From contig CALYLX010000159.1 in NCBI GenBank assembly GCA_944990035.1, positions 124,001 through 188,000 of the forward strand: DNA of 64,000 nt, in the 5' to 3' direction. The number at the start of each line of letters is the position of its first letter. The first letter of the stretch is position 1. Position numbers and translations under genes: made by a program. Under the pieces are notes generated by a model. That model made no database searches and was not told the DNA's origin. It was given only the letters and a program-made list of their open reading frames with translations. Shown here one piece after another: positions 22,501-34,483 of the stretch. Origin of the DNA: Clitopilus passeckerianus (lineage: Eukaryota > Basidiomycota > Agaricomycetes > Agaricales > Entolomataceae).

Positions 22501-25500
22501 CTCCTTCGTGTTGCCCAATGGAAGGAATCTCATCCAGCACGATCCTGGCGGAAGATGAGTACGTTACGATCATTATGCGCCGAACATACCATTCACCTCT
22601 TCAGCCTCGGCGTCCATACTTTGGCTAAAGGCGGTGACAACAGCATTATCGACAGCACCTCTGGAACCGTGACCAGAATTTGACACTTCTGAGGGTCGTT
22701 AATCCTCCAGTCCCGTGTATGAATCGCCCAGCAAGTTTCTGATACATAATCAGCAACTGATTCGACCCCAACAGGAGGAACAGCTTACTTCCGGTCATGG
22801 TTTTACTGAACCGCGCATATATCTCTGCCGTGATCTGAGTGACTAAGGCCTTTGTTGGAGCAACGTAAACAAGGATCCCCTCGTCAGACGCTCTTAAAAC
22901 TTGTTCCATTGCGTAGTATGAGATAAATGTTTTCCCTGCGCTGGTGGGAGCTGGAGGTGCATTAGTATACACTAAACACGTCAAAAGCATGGAGGAATCA
23001 TACCGACGACAAGCAGAGACATGTTTGCGTCAACACAATCCAGGACTTCCCTCTGCCAAGCATCTGGTTCAAACTGAACCCTAGTATCGGGTGCGCTGTC
23101 CATACTTCGATGCCGAACAGTCGAAGCTGCCAAATAACGGGATCCTCTTTGATATGCATGAAGTCGTGGTTCGGCGTGTTGGTCTTGGAGCTGACTAACT
23201 TCACAAACTTGAAATGTAGGCCGCCACTGGATTCGTCGGAGGTGGGAACTGAACCGCATAGGTCTTAACAGCCAAGAGACTGGAGTGTTGAGCTCACAGC
23301 CTTAGCCGCAGCTTTACCCATCGACCATTGTCTGTCAAATATGAGCTCCTTTATCATCCGAATGATGGCCACTGTATGCTTGTCTCGAGCTTCGTCGGTA
23401 TCTCGCCCGTCCTTTTCAATCCAGCTCAAGAGCTCTAGATGGAGACGGTATAGCCGCATCTCGAGCCCAATGCGTTTCCCCTGCGTTCGCTTGTTCCTCA
23501 GCAAAGCATCGACTGAGGATACCTGTACCTGGGCCGAAGATTTACCGATCGACTTCGACTGTTCCTTCCACCAGTGTTCCGATTCTTCCTGCTCTCGTGA
23601 AGCCTTTTCCTGGGCTATCAGCTGACGCTGCTTGTCTGCAGATGAAGGGGCCTTCGCCTTTCCGCGGTACGTGTTCTAAGTAATGTGGGTCAGATCGGTT
23701 TCGAGGTTAGGAAGGGGGAGTGGGAACAAACCTTGGATTTGAATTCCGAGCCTTTTATCGCCCGATCAGAGCGTGATGACGAGGCAGCAGGTATAACCAT
23801 CTGTTGCAACACGTTCCCAGAAGCACCGGTCACGGTGGCAGCCTGAGACTGCATGTTTGACATGAATATTTGAGTGCGCTTCAGGATTTTGCGACGGTGC
23901 CATTCGTTCGCTGGCATTATCAACTCTCCGCCAAGATGACTGGGGAGAATCATTTTCTTGTTGTGCCAGTGTTGGTTATCCAAGAATGAAACGCCATGCG
24001 AAAGCCTGGGCAAGGCGACCAAGAGCTCACTGTCGTCAGCTTGGGTGGGCAGCAAAACATCCAGAAGTTTGGAGTTGAAGTCCTGATTCTCAAATGGCAG
24101 TAGTTCATATGACCTCTCCTCGGAGCTATTGAACGAGGATGCGTCCGAATCCTCAGGGTTGGTAAATGTTGTAGCAAACGCAGAAAAGTCCAGGCTGAAC
24201 TGGGAAAAGAAGGCGACTGAGTAGGCAGGGAGGTCGGGGTCGGTGCAGATCAAGTGATTAGGATCATCAATCTCTATTCGTAGTAGACGCCTAAAGACGT
24301 ACCCGTCAATTTCGAAGAGATCTCGTGAGGTGAACGCTGCCATCGTAGAGAAAATGATCGGAAGGAAATCTTCAACGAGGAGTTTTTCCAGTTTCGGATG
24401 GAGCTTGCAACGTGACTGGGCACGCTCGTGGACCGATAACGATGGGAGGAGAATTACATGAAAAACAAAGATGTCAAGCATTTCGGGGGGTAAATGAGAT
24501 GGATAGCCAGTGACGATGAGGTCCAGAAAGTCTGTGAGGCTATGAGCGGACACCTCGCCTGGGTAATTGCAGCCATGTATTAAAGAGTGCTTCTCGATGA
24601 TAAGTCGCACTTGGTCCAGATGTTGGTTGCCGAGCGTATCATTGGCAAACTTCTGAATCGAGTCCAGTCGCGGCAATTTGGGGGCACTTTCCACGATGAA
24701 AGTGAGAATCTATTCCCGTCAGTTAGAGGATGCAAATATATCTTGCGAAGAGTAGTCACCTTGGAGTCTCGGTATTCTGCGCCTTTCAAAAGGGCGATAG
24801 GTATCTTCGAAGAAAGCAGCGCGTAAAGATGCATCCTCTGGATGAGCATGTTCTCCGGAGGTAGTGGTCCGTTGGCGTTCTTCGACAGTAAGCCCCCGTC
24901 ATTGCTCATCACAAGCATCGGCTATATTGTGGTCAGAGTAGTATCCCTTTAATGAGACGAGACTCTATACCTTCCTCTGGGAATAGTATACAAGCCAGCT
25001 AGGATTTTGCGGACTCTCGAATTTATGAACTGCAAGTCCAAGTTTACGGATGCGGGCGAAGAGGTACTTTCGTGCTAACACGCGGTAAGAAACGACGAAA
25101 GGGGTGCCACCCGTAAAAGTCACGGCTTCTCTTGTGCCTATGAATTGCCTCAGCACTGTGATCGACTCGGGCCCGAATGGAGGAATCGTACTTTTCCAAA
25201 AGACTATCTCGATCTCTGCAAATCTCTGCGTAAACTGGAGCAGAATACGCTCAAGTACGCAGAATGCATGAAGTATCTGGAAGTTTACTCCCGTATCTCC
25301 TGTAGTCATATAATGGGTGTAGCCCTGTATGAAGTCGATACAGCGGCTGTACCGTTGACGCTTCCAACAGATAGCAAAGGATCCTCGAGGACCAGTTGAA
25401 AACCTGCATCTCCTGAGTGGACGGTATCAGAAAGGGTATTATTACCATCTATAACGAAAGGCTCTCCCCGCATAGTCACTTACGAGGTCCATCCAACGTC

Positions 25501-25633
25501 CGCGTCGTGCAGCAGGTCGGTATCAGTGGCCATCGATCAACCGCACGATATCTTCGGGTTTCAAACTGAAGCTACGGGTAGGTAGTGGCTGATTTTCCAC
25601 TCCGCCTTTCTCGTCGAATTTTTCTAGATCCAT
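19569..25633 (-). pseudogene. DDX60/SKI2-like DExH helicase, multiply disrupted
   Basis: About 20 exons on the minus strand read as one DDX60-type superfamily 2 helicase, from MDLEKFDEKGG near 25633 to a conserved end, DEFEAKFKAMWA, at 19569. Recognisable parts are SDYAG/EPFVIDG near the N-terminus, [12 protein letters not shown], the Walker A block [66 protein letters not shown] and QCGGRAGRRGYDLLGN. Lesions seen: TGA at 25525-25523 where Trp is expected; a +1 shift near 25465; a shift near 23105; motif II reads DEIP, not DEIH (22525-22523); TAA at 22486-22484 inside the ILLAPCPI block; an 11-bp tandem duplication (22011-22032) that shifts frame; TAG at 21626-21624 and 21605-21603 followed by a further shift. 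Most introns remain clean, so decay looks recent. Members may act in RNA surveillance or antiviral defence; that is known only for animal DDX60. Confidence 0.85.
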
Positions 25634-26179
25634 GAGGGTTATAGCAGTGGTCGGATGAGGAGAAGATCGAAGTCAACAGCGGGGTTGATAAACAGCATTT
25701 AAGCGCTCAAGAGGACCCCAAAACAGGTTCTCTGAGGCAATCATGCCGCGAGGTGCCCCAGCGTCTAATAGTGACCTTTCTCGGAACGGTTCGGCGGGGG
25801 AAACGCGCCTCATGGAACATTGCTGTTGAAAGCTCGTCTGAACGTTCACGCGTGACAATGCATCAAGGTAATCTTGATAGACAGCGAGTATCGAGTTACG
25901 GTAGTTTTGAAAGTGTGCCACCCTATCCAATCCTGAGAAGAGCCCACTGAGAGTTAAACGTTAAACAATCGATGAACGTAGCACCAGCCTGAGAGAAACG
26001 AACTACCAGCCGACGGATCAAAGTAGACAAGTTTGAGCACTTGCTTATGCAAGCAGCAGTTGAAAGTAGGCCAAAGCCGCCTCCGGCCCGACGGACCGTG
26101 TCTCCCGATCGCTCAAGTATTTGAAGGGGACACCATCTTCACTCCACATCTTCATCTTATCTTCAACATCGAGTTGACT
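25634..26179. other. Intergenic between divergent helicase relic and aldo/keto reductase
   Basis: About 550 bp separate the two 5' ends. A minus frame at 25930-25673 could be a further upstream exon of the helicase relic, but its sequence is not recognisable and it does not join cleanly. Confidence 0.4.
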
Positions 26180-27630
26180 ATGGCCGCACCCAGCATAAAA
26201 TTGAACGACGGAAACAAAATCCCTGCTATAGGACTCGGTATGTACTACATTATGGAGGTACTTTTCAAGCTGATGAAGAGCGATTCGATTGTGTGCAGGA
26301 ACTTGGCAGTCTAAGCCAGAAGAGGTCACAGCTGCAGTCGCCCATGCCTTGAAGAACGGCTACAAACACATTGATTGCGCCTGGTAAGTGTTTGCGCGTT
26401 AATTTCCTCGACTGTCTTGCTGATGAGCCGTCCTCGCAGGGGCTACGGTAATGAGAAAGACGTTGGCGAAGGAATTCGCCAGTCTGGCGTTCCCCGGTCC
26501 GAGATCTTCGTACGTGATGTTCGAATTTCTTAACGCCATACTAATAACTAAACCATGGCAGATAACCAGCAAACTCTGGGGAACGTGGCACTCCCGTGCC
26601 GAGGAATGCTTGGATCAGACCCTTTCCAACCTTGGGACTACTTACCTTGACCGTACGATCTCACCCTATTATCTATGAGAGATATCCTCACCCAGACCTC
26701 TGTCGCCAAATAGTCTACCTCGTGCATTGGCCTGTCCCCCTCAACCCCAAGGGCAACCACCCGATATTCCCTCTTCTTCCCAACGGGGTCCGTGATGTGG
26801 ATCACAGCTGGAAGCTTTCGGACACCTGGAAGCAGATGGAAGCATTAGTCAAGAAAGGTATGCCGAAGAGAAACCCGCGTAACCGCATTATAACTGACTG
26901 CTATTATTCAGGCAAGGTCAAGTCTATTGGCGTTTCCAACTTCTCAGAGAAGAAGCTCGAGGAAATCCTTCCTACGGCTGAGATCCTTCCCGTCGTTAAC
27001 CAGGTCTGGCTATATCCCGATACGTCTTTGTTCAACAGTTGACACGAAATAACAGTTGGAGCTCCACGTCTACAATCCTCAACACAACCTCACGAACTAT
27101 CTGCTCTCCAAGAAGATCATCCCACAGGCCTATTCCCCTCTCGGCTCTGTGAACTCTCCTCTCTTCAGTGATGAGACTGTTGTCACCATCGCTAACAAGC
27201 ACGGGCTCACTGCTGCCGACGTTCTTCTTGGCTATCTTGGTAAGTGCATCCACGGCGTGAAGATGCACCCACCTAATTCCGGCCGTGTAGTTGCCAAGGG
27301 CATCGTCGTCATCCCTAAATCCGTTACTCCCGCCCGGATCACCTCAAATTACGACGGTACAGTAGCCGCACTGTCCAAGCTCACTCCCGAAGACGTCAAG
27401 GAACTCGATGCCCTCGCTGGAGCGGGCAAACAGAAGAGGTACGCCAACTGTTCCATTCCAGGATTACCCGGTCGCTAACCTATATATACTCCCGCCGTCA
27501 GGTTCATTATGCCTCCTTGGCGTAAGTGATATTTTCTCTCCATTTTTCTTGGTCGCTTAACCAAAGGCTCCTCTTAGCGGTTGACCTCGGGTTCGAGAAC
27601 TGGCCCCCCTTCAAGTTCCCTGAGGCCTGA
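26180..27630 (+). CDS. NADPH-dependent aldo/keto reductase, 10 exons
   Basis: Nine short introns, all GT-AG, join to a 314-aa protein of normal AKR length. The catalytic tetrad is complete: D45 in KHIDCAW, Y50 in GYGNE, K75 in ITSKLWG and H106 in LVHWPVP. KVKSIGVSNFSEKKLEEIL and IIPQAYSPLGS match family signatures, and VVIPKSVTPARI is the cofactor 2'-phosphate-binding motif, so NADPH use is expected. The C-terminus, FENWPPFKFPEA, resembles fungal Gcy1/uronate-reductase-like members. Substrates of this subgroup include glyceraldehyde, glucuronate and galacturonate. Its neighbour on the same strand is myo-inositol oxygenase, whose product is D-glucuronate, which makes uronate reduction an attractive but unproven role. 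Confidence 0.9.
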
Positions 27631-29251
27631 ATCATAGCCGGTAAATAGTCGGGTCACGATATGGCATATTCAAGAACCCGTAAAGATAATTATGTATATG
27701 TTTAAGCCGTGGAACCAAATGGAATGCAATCTTGTTATTGGAGAAAGGGAAGGGTCGCCATGGGCAAGTGAAATGGTATCGAATCGCCCATGTGTAAATG
27801 TGTCGTCTCTTGCATATGAAATTAGTCGGGTGGGTCAGCGATAGAGTTTAATGCCTCCGGTGGTAGTATTTGCACGTTGCATGGGGCCTCGCCAAGCTGG
27901 CGGGTTACAACGTTCGCGGGAGGTTTGCACAATCGTGGCGAACACTGGGCTGGTAGCAAATGCCGCCTTTATCGATGGTAAACTCGCTCCGCCACCAGCC
28001 AGCGCGGATCCAAGGACAACGTGTAGGCCGTGTTAATTGTGATAGATGTGATAGGCCGAAGATCTTGAGTTATCTTATCCTTCGGATCATGGACTCAGCG
28101 CTCATGGATGCAGCATGTTGCCATTAGATGAGGATGAAGAGAACATGAGGAGGTGTTGAACTCATGGATTGATGAGCTCATCCTTACCTGGATAGTGTAT
28201 GTGGCGTACCTTGAACGAGGTCCAGGCCTCGAGCAACGTCGATCACTCCCGAGAAGCCGCCTAGCAAACCTCGTTTACGACAAAGCTTATTCCAAACATA
28301 TACCGACGACCACCAGGAACGGAACATCTTCGTGAAATCCCATCGATGTCAGTTTTGGTTAGTGCAAAACCCTTGACCTCCATCGATACCGCTTTACCAT
28401 GCGTCCCTATTGACACCACCCGGCATACCACCTGGAGATAAGATAGGCTCGCTCAGAGTGCACTGAAGGGCTGATTAGATCAACGTGTTTTCTGTAAGTC
28501 TGCCACGGACGTCCGTATTCTACGCATCAGGGTAAGAGATACCTTACTATGTGTAGATAATTTTGGATATTCGCACTCCTCATGAGCCCGAACGCACTCT
28601 ATTCTGCTCGGTTTGTCGTTTCATGTCTCCGTCAATTTGGTTTTCACTCCCCATTGAAAAATCTGCAGGTACCTAGGTGACCTAATGTTTCTATGCAAGT
28701 CGTAAAATAGCAACCGATTATGAGTTAATACACTCGTTCAATATCAGTCAAATGACTGAAGCTATTGTTGCCACCTGAGGCAAACTGAGCCTTTCGCGGG
28801 CTCATTCAATACCTCATTGATTGAACTTTTCATAAAGATGGCCGTTAGGAGCGTCTGTGAGAGTCTGTGGCTGATGTGCTACCAACCCACGTTGTTGGCA
28901 GTTTCCCCTAAGGTTCAACGGTATTCCCACATGGTAACCTGGTCCCTGACGAAAACGTGATGACCGCCGATCAATCGAGCATATCCCCGAGCTCCGCAGG
29001 TGTTCCCAAAATTTCTTGCTTTCACCCATGCCCAGGAGACCTGAAACCATCCGATAGGAGCTGCGAGGAGTTATGTTGGTGTTTTCAAGATACTGCATCA
29101 TCGATGTAAACCCTTTCAGACCCTGCTCCTTGTTTCCCCGAGTGGCTGGGTTCCCGAACTTTTATAAATTACGCTCGCCTTGTCCTGGATAAACCAACAA
29201 ACCTCCTCTTCCCTCTCTTGTCTGCGGCTCGCTCTCTACAGCTACTCTAGT
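27631..29251. other. Intergenic between reductase and inositol oxygenase genes
   Basis: No gene is supported in these 1.6 kb. A TATA-type element, TATAAA, at 29163-29168 lies about 85 nt upstream of the inositol oxygenase ATG. Confidence 0.45.
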
Positions 29252-30533
29252 ATGCCTGCTCTCATCACCACCCCCGTTCGAGGCGGTCGCGAGTTCGACG
29301 AGACTTCGGACGCCATTGATAATGGTAAGTCCTTTGACCCCATTGTCGGTCGCGTCATGCTCATTGCGTTCTAGTCAACGTTCTGAAAGGACAGCTATGG
29401 GACGAGCAGTCCAAGTTCAACAAGGAGAAGAAGAAGGAAGAGTTCCGTAACTACGAAGATGCCTGCGATCGCGTCAAGGCCTTCTACAAGGAACAACATG
29501 GTATTGCCTTCGTCATTTCGTCGCCTTTTCACCGCTGACTTTTCCACAGAGAAGCAGACTGTCGCCTTCAACATCAAGGCCCGCGTCGACTTCAAGTCCA
29601 AGAAGCGTGCGCGCATGTCCGTCTGGGAGGCCATGGAGATGCTCAACACCCTTGTTGACGAGTCTGACCCTGATGTATGGAGTTCCTGTCCGTCGTCGGC
29701 GTTCCTCACTAAAGCTTTCTTTCAGACCGACCTATCGCAGATTGAGCATCTGCTCCAGACTGCTGAGGCGATCCGCAGGGACGGCAAGCCCGAATGGATG
29801 CAGGTATGACACCATCGCCTCGTTTCTGCCCAGCACGCTCATCGGCGAACGCAGGTCACCGGTCTCGTTCACGACCTTGGCAAGCTTCTGTTTCTCTTTG
29901 GATCCCAAGGCCAGTGGGATGTCGTCGGTGTAAGTAATCTACCTTACTTCCTACTCTGCCCATCGCTGACATATCTATCACAGGATACCTTCGGTAAATA
30001 TCAATACCTTTACTCTTTGCTAAACACTCGAGTCTAACCCCGCCTTCCCGCCCGCAGTTGTTGGATGCCAATTCTCTGACAAAATCATTTACCCCGACAC
30101 TTTTGCTGGGAACCCGGATTCTAAGGACGTCGTCTACTCCACCAAGTACGGTATCTATCAGCCGCATTGCGGTCTCGAGAACCTCATGCTCTCTTGGGGA
30201 CATGACGAGGTATGATATCTTTTACTCCAACGAATAGAACCTCGTATCTGACATCATACTCTCCAGTACCTCTACCACGTCCTCAAGGACCAGAGCTCGT
30301 TGCCTGAGGAAGCGCTGGCGATGATCCGTTACCACAGCTTCTACCCGTGGCATCGCGAGGGCGCCTACGCTCATCTGACGACCGAGAAAGACAAGAAGCT
30401 GCTGGCAGCTGTTCAAGCATTCAACCCCTACGACCTCTACTCCAAGAGCGATGAGCCTTGTGATCCCGTCAAGCTTCGTCCTTACTACGAGGGTCTAATC
30501 GCCAAATTCTTCCCCCCTGTCCTCGATTGGTAA
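29252..30533 (+). CDS. myo-Inositol oxygenase (EC 1.13.99.1), 8 exons
   Basis: Seven introns give a 301-aa protein matching the family length. The enzyme cleaves myo-inositol with O2 to D-glucuronate using a di-iron centre in the cytosol. All six metal ligands are visible: H116 (IEHLLQTAE), H140-D141 (LVHDLGK), H211 (SWGHDEYLYH), H236 ([10 protein letters not shown]) and D269 ([12 protein letters not shown]). [27 protein letters not shown] and [15 protein letters not shown] are diagnostic of the fold. One exon, 29984-29993, is only 10 nt (GATACCTTCG) yet is required to keep the frame and restore the conserved GDTF. The start [17 protein letters not shown] precedes the expected [14 protein letters not shown]. 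Confidence 0.95.
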
Positions 30534-30961
30534 ACGCACCCGGCCGGGCCGGAAAATTAAAAGTTCTCTATTATCATTATTATTTCTCGCCCGCCTTTAG
30601 ATTATACCATTCAACATTATTCATTGATCATTACCACCATTCATGATCGTCTGCGTTGCTTCCCTTCATCTTTGCAATACAGTACGCTACGCTTTAACAC
30701 CAAGTAATTTGTACTTTTATATATTTACACTAGGCTCCATCCGTCATAATCCAAATACATCCTCTTCTGAAGCCTCATGCATGCCGCTCACGTACATCGA
30801 CAGCTTCGAATTTGGAGCAGAAAACGAGGTTGTTGTTCGGCATCTCCTTAGTCAGCTATTGACTTCCAAAAAAGGCAAGACGATAAGATTATGCCTGATC
30901 ATTCACCCCAGCAACTTCGGGCCAGTTTTCGTTTTGAACCACCACGACCGACCCATCACCA
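30534..30961. other. Short intergenic between inositol oxygenase and HAD phosphatase
   Basis: About 430 bp, AT-rich just after the oxygenase stop, probably its 3' UTR followed by the promoter of the phosphatase. The long plus frame here is not coding-like. Confidence 0.45.
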
Positions 30962-32139
30962 ATGGCCACCCCAATCGCTCCAGAAAGCACGCTTCCTTAC
31001 CCACCAATCCACACGGACAAGCAATTCGTGGTCCTTTCCGACTGGTTGGTACCGAACTTGATTAGATCCAATACGCCGCTCAGGAGTTCGTTCGTTGTAG
31101 GGACGGGACTATCACTACGCGTGATTCCAATGATTGTCCGTTCTCGCTCTATTTCTGATTCTTACTCCTGGCTGACGGTGCGGCGACGGCAGTTATGACT
31201 GATAACCTTGGGTATGGTAAGGATAAGCGACGCGCCGGTAACCTAGAGGTCCTGTCTGGACGGGAGACCTTCAGGTAAGCAGGAGGGCGGCCTGCCCCCT
31301 AAGTGCTGGTCTGATCTTGGAACAATCAGGGATTCCTTCAGGGGTATGCTCGAGAGTGTGTCTGCTAATGGCCACACCTTCGAGGAATGCAAGGAGGTCC
31401 TCCGAAGGAGTAGGTTTCCAGATCATCATTGTGCCCACCGCCGGTGTACCCCAGTATCATCTAATGTCGTGCTGAAACAGACATTGTACTCGACGCTGGA
31501 TTTAAGCAGTTCTACGCCTGGTGCAAATCGAAGGATATCCCCGTCATCATTGTGTCAAGGTCGGTACACCTCAGTCCCGCCGGTCCCTAAACTTCGTGCT
31601 TACTCTGAGCAGCGGCATGGCACCACTGATTCGCGCTGTGCTATCCAATCTCGTGGGAGAGGAAGACGCGAACGAGATTGAGATTATTGCTAATGATGTC
31701 AAGGTCCATCCTGACGGAAAATGGGAGATTCAGTACCGCCATCCGTCTAGGTTGGTTTATGTTTTCTCCTTGTGATAGAAGCCAAGCCAACCTCGCCGAA
31801 CAGTGAATACGGTCACGACAAGTCGCAGGCTATCTTACCATACCGCAAATTAGCAAACCCGCCGACTCTGTTTTTCTTCGGCGATGGAGTATCTGGTAAA
31901 TCTTCCCAGCTGTCCAAGCTACTAAGAAGGAACTTACATCAGACACAGATATCTCGGCTGCTCGCCATGCCGACCTCCTCTTCGTTAAGACGAAAGACGA
32001 CGGCGAGAACGACTTGGCGTCGTACTGCAACCGCGAGGGAATCAAACATGTCCTATTCCAGGATTTCTCGCATGCCCTCCCAGTTGTCGAGTCCGTGGTG
32101 AAAGGAGAGAACACCATCTCGCAGATCGTCGGTGCTTGA
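30962..32139 (+). CDS. HAD-superfamily phosphatase (phosphoserine phosphatase-like, subfamily IB), 8 exons
   Basis: Seven introns give 259 aa. The nucleophile motif is SDWDGTIT (D27, D29), completed only when the first intron, splitting the Trp codon, is removed. Motif II is IIVSSGMAP (S119/S120), followed by K172 (GHDKSQAIL) and motif III, FFFGDGVSDISAARHAD (D193, D197). Between them lie FKQFYAWCKSKDIPVIIV and EIEIIANDVKVHPDGKW. The layout matches the small HAD phosphatases annotated as phosphoserine phosphatase-like or diketo-methylthio-phosphopentane phosphatase-like in fungi. The substrate is uncertain. It follows myo-inositol oxygenase on the same strand at 428 bp. Confidence 0.88.
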
Positions 32140-32629
32140 GCCGCCTCAGGAATTATATCTGAGGATCTGCGGATTATAGATTAATTTTAGAGCGTGCATT
32201 AGAGGTAAAGTCAATGTATTACAGCCAAGATCGAAGTATGTTACCCAATGGATGCATGGGATGGCTAGTGCACTGTTTTCCGCGTAGTGTGGTTGGCAAC
32301 TTAGGTCCGAAGTCGGGTGAACCACTGAGTCGACCGATAGTCGCCGACTTTGACGACTTTGGCGAAAAGCCGGCGACTTAGAGTCGCAAAGTCGGGTCGC
32401 ACGAACAAGCATGATGCATTTCCCAACCAACTTGAACATTCTGCCCGGCCGCTCCCAAGGGCTGAGCACGCTCCCACCGTGTCCTATACTCTGTATACTC
32501 GATCATAGGCAGCAACTCAGAAGTCAGAATAACATATTCCATGCTAAAATACATTTTGGAGTATTACATCTCGATAAGCTATCAGTTTTCAATTCATGGC
32601 CCTCTTCATCCCCGCGACGGAGTCCCAAT
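32140..32629. other. Intergenic with CGACTTT-type short repeats
   Basis: The part at 32306-32397 is made of reiterated GACTTTG/CGGCGACTT/AGTCG words in both orientations and can fold on itself. Nothing else is recognised. It separates two converging genes. Confidence 0.45.
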
Positions 32630-34483
32630 CTACCTCCCTTTCTTCCTCCAGTGTTTCCAATGTCGAACTTGCGAAAGCCAAAACCATGGCCTGAGGTGGG
32701 TGCATTTTCTATTGCGACAAAGGTTGGTAACTATTTGGGCGTAGTTCGCTGACGAAGAAAATGAGGAACGCACTGAGCTTGAGCCTGCTATCCCAGACCG
32801 CCTTGTTCTGCTCGCTGACAGTTCCACCAGCTCTTCTCCTGATACCGTCGAACCGGTAGCTCGAGAAGACTCAAACTCCTCCGAATCCGAGAGATTGAGG
32901 TCCTTTCGCGAGTTTAATGTTGCAAGGAGGGAATTCACGTAGACTATGAGGAGATGTTTGTTATTAGCAGGAAGAGATTAAATGAGAAAGAGAAGACGTA
33001 CTTTTGCTTAAGATTTCCGTGAAGACTAATGAGAAAGAATTTGGTTAGGACAAAGGAAGAGAGGAGGAAGAAGACTATGACCAACAGGAAAACGTTGTGC
33101 GGCCACGCAGCGCATGGTACTGTGGGCAACACCGTCGTTAGCGGGGGAAATGACGGTAGGGAACGAAAGAACGTACGGTGACGAATGTGAGAACAGCGAC
33201 CGTACTCGTTAACAACCCAATATTTAGGCTAACCACGACTAGCCTATCAATGACGTTCTCCATCGAACCGAAACCAGACCGAGACTTCCTCAGGTAATTA
33301 ACCAGCGCTAGGGTAATAAGGACGTCTGCGAACATGGAGGCGGAGAGCTGGAAAGAGTAGAGAACCTATGTAGTTGTTGAGGGCGTGAAGCCCTTTCTTC
33401 AAGGAACGGGGAAGACGGAAGGCTTACCTCTTGTCGAGTTTCATAAAGACTTCCTAGTGCGGGATAGGCGAACAGAAGGCCTTCCACAGCTAATATTGTG
33501 ATTGAGGATACTTCTTGCGAAAGAAAAGCGTCAGAACTCACAGAAGCCAAGACCTGATTGAGTCAAGATAATGAGCTACAGAGCCTGCGAGTGAGATAGT
33601 GTGATTTACAGAACTGGAGGAACGAGAACAACAACTGGTAGAGAGTATGGTTAGGGGTAGGACAGGATAGGAAGGAAATAGCGCACGATCGCTGTAACGA
33701 CGGGAACACGAGATTTATGCTCAGGCCCGACTAAGAACTGTGCGTTAGTAAGGTGGTACTCTGGTATTACAGAGAATTACATACGGGACCAGACCCTCCA
33801 GGCGTAGAATCTAACCAAAAAGGTTAGCAAGCGTAATCATACATCAGATGTAGGCAAGGACGTTTGAACTATGCTTGTAATCACGACAGTGGCTCCGAAC
33901 GCGGCCGCAAATGTAGATCGAACGAAGGCTATACCTTGGCCGTTCTCCGGGACTTTGCACACGACGTACAGAAAGTGAACGGCTTCAGATAGGAGAACTT
34001 GATAAGCAAATTCCAAGAAGCTTCATAAAGGCAGCCGATCTGAGAGATCGTCACGGATATGAGCAGCTGGTAGAACTCACAATAAGATTCCCACCTGAAG
34101 CAAGGATAGGTCAACAAGAGTCTTTCAAAACCAGAGATTCCCGAAGTGGCGCACCATAATCTTTATATAGGCCTCGTCGTTAGTGTACGTTCGGTAGTAA
34201 TATACCGTCTGCGCGCCCGTAACTCCAAACAACCTTTCCTCCAGCATTGAAGTTCAGCCTCGGCCCTTGACCAGATACAACAGAACAATGTACGCACATG
34301 CACGACGCCATCATACCTGAAGCAACCATAAATGAAGTCAGCATGAGGTGAACAACATTGTCGGTGGCAGAAAGCATCGATCTTGTCGAGAGATGCTTGA
34401 ATGAAGCGGAACTCACCGACCAGAAAGGGAGCCTCGATCAAACCCAAATTCTCCTGCTCAAGAGTAGGTGCCACTGAGGCCAT
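32630..34483 (-). CDS. DUF6534-family multi-pass membrane protein, about 10 exons
   Basis: Start MASVAPTLEQENLGLIEAPFLVG at 34483. Very short exons follow, including a 23-nt one encoding MMASCMC, then TVYYYRTYTNDEAYIKIM, VGILF/LLSEAVHFLYVVCKVPENGQ, FGATVVITSIVQT, FYAWRVWS, LGPEHKSRVPVV, and the DUF6534 signature FQLSASMFADVLITLALVNYLRKSRSGF...NVIDRLVV. A hydrophobic PHNVFLLVIVFFLLSSFVL and YVNSLLATLNSRK end the domain, followed by a Ser-rich cytosolic tail. Several donors are weak (GTCCTT, GTCTTC), but they are the only ones that keep the conserved frame. The family is basidiomycete-rich with about seven helices; function is unknown. The model in the middle (about 33.3-33.7 kb) is the least certain part. 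Confidence 0.68.

Noticed and set aside
25673..25930. Possible upstream exon of the helicase relic
   Set aside because: The sequence does not resemble DDX60-type N-termini and no donor/acceptor pair joins it in frame to the 25633 start.
32630..34483. Considered calling the DUF6534 gene a pseudogene because several exon joins first appeared out of frame
   Set aside because: Alternative donors (GTCCTT, GTTCTT, GTCTTC) restore the conserved frame at each join, so weak splice sites explain the data better than decay.
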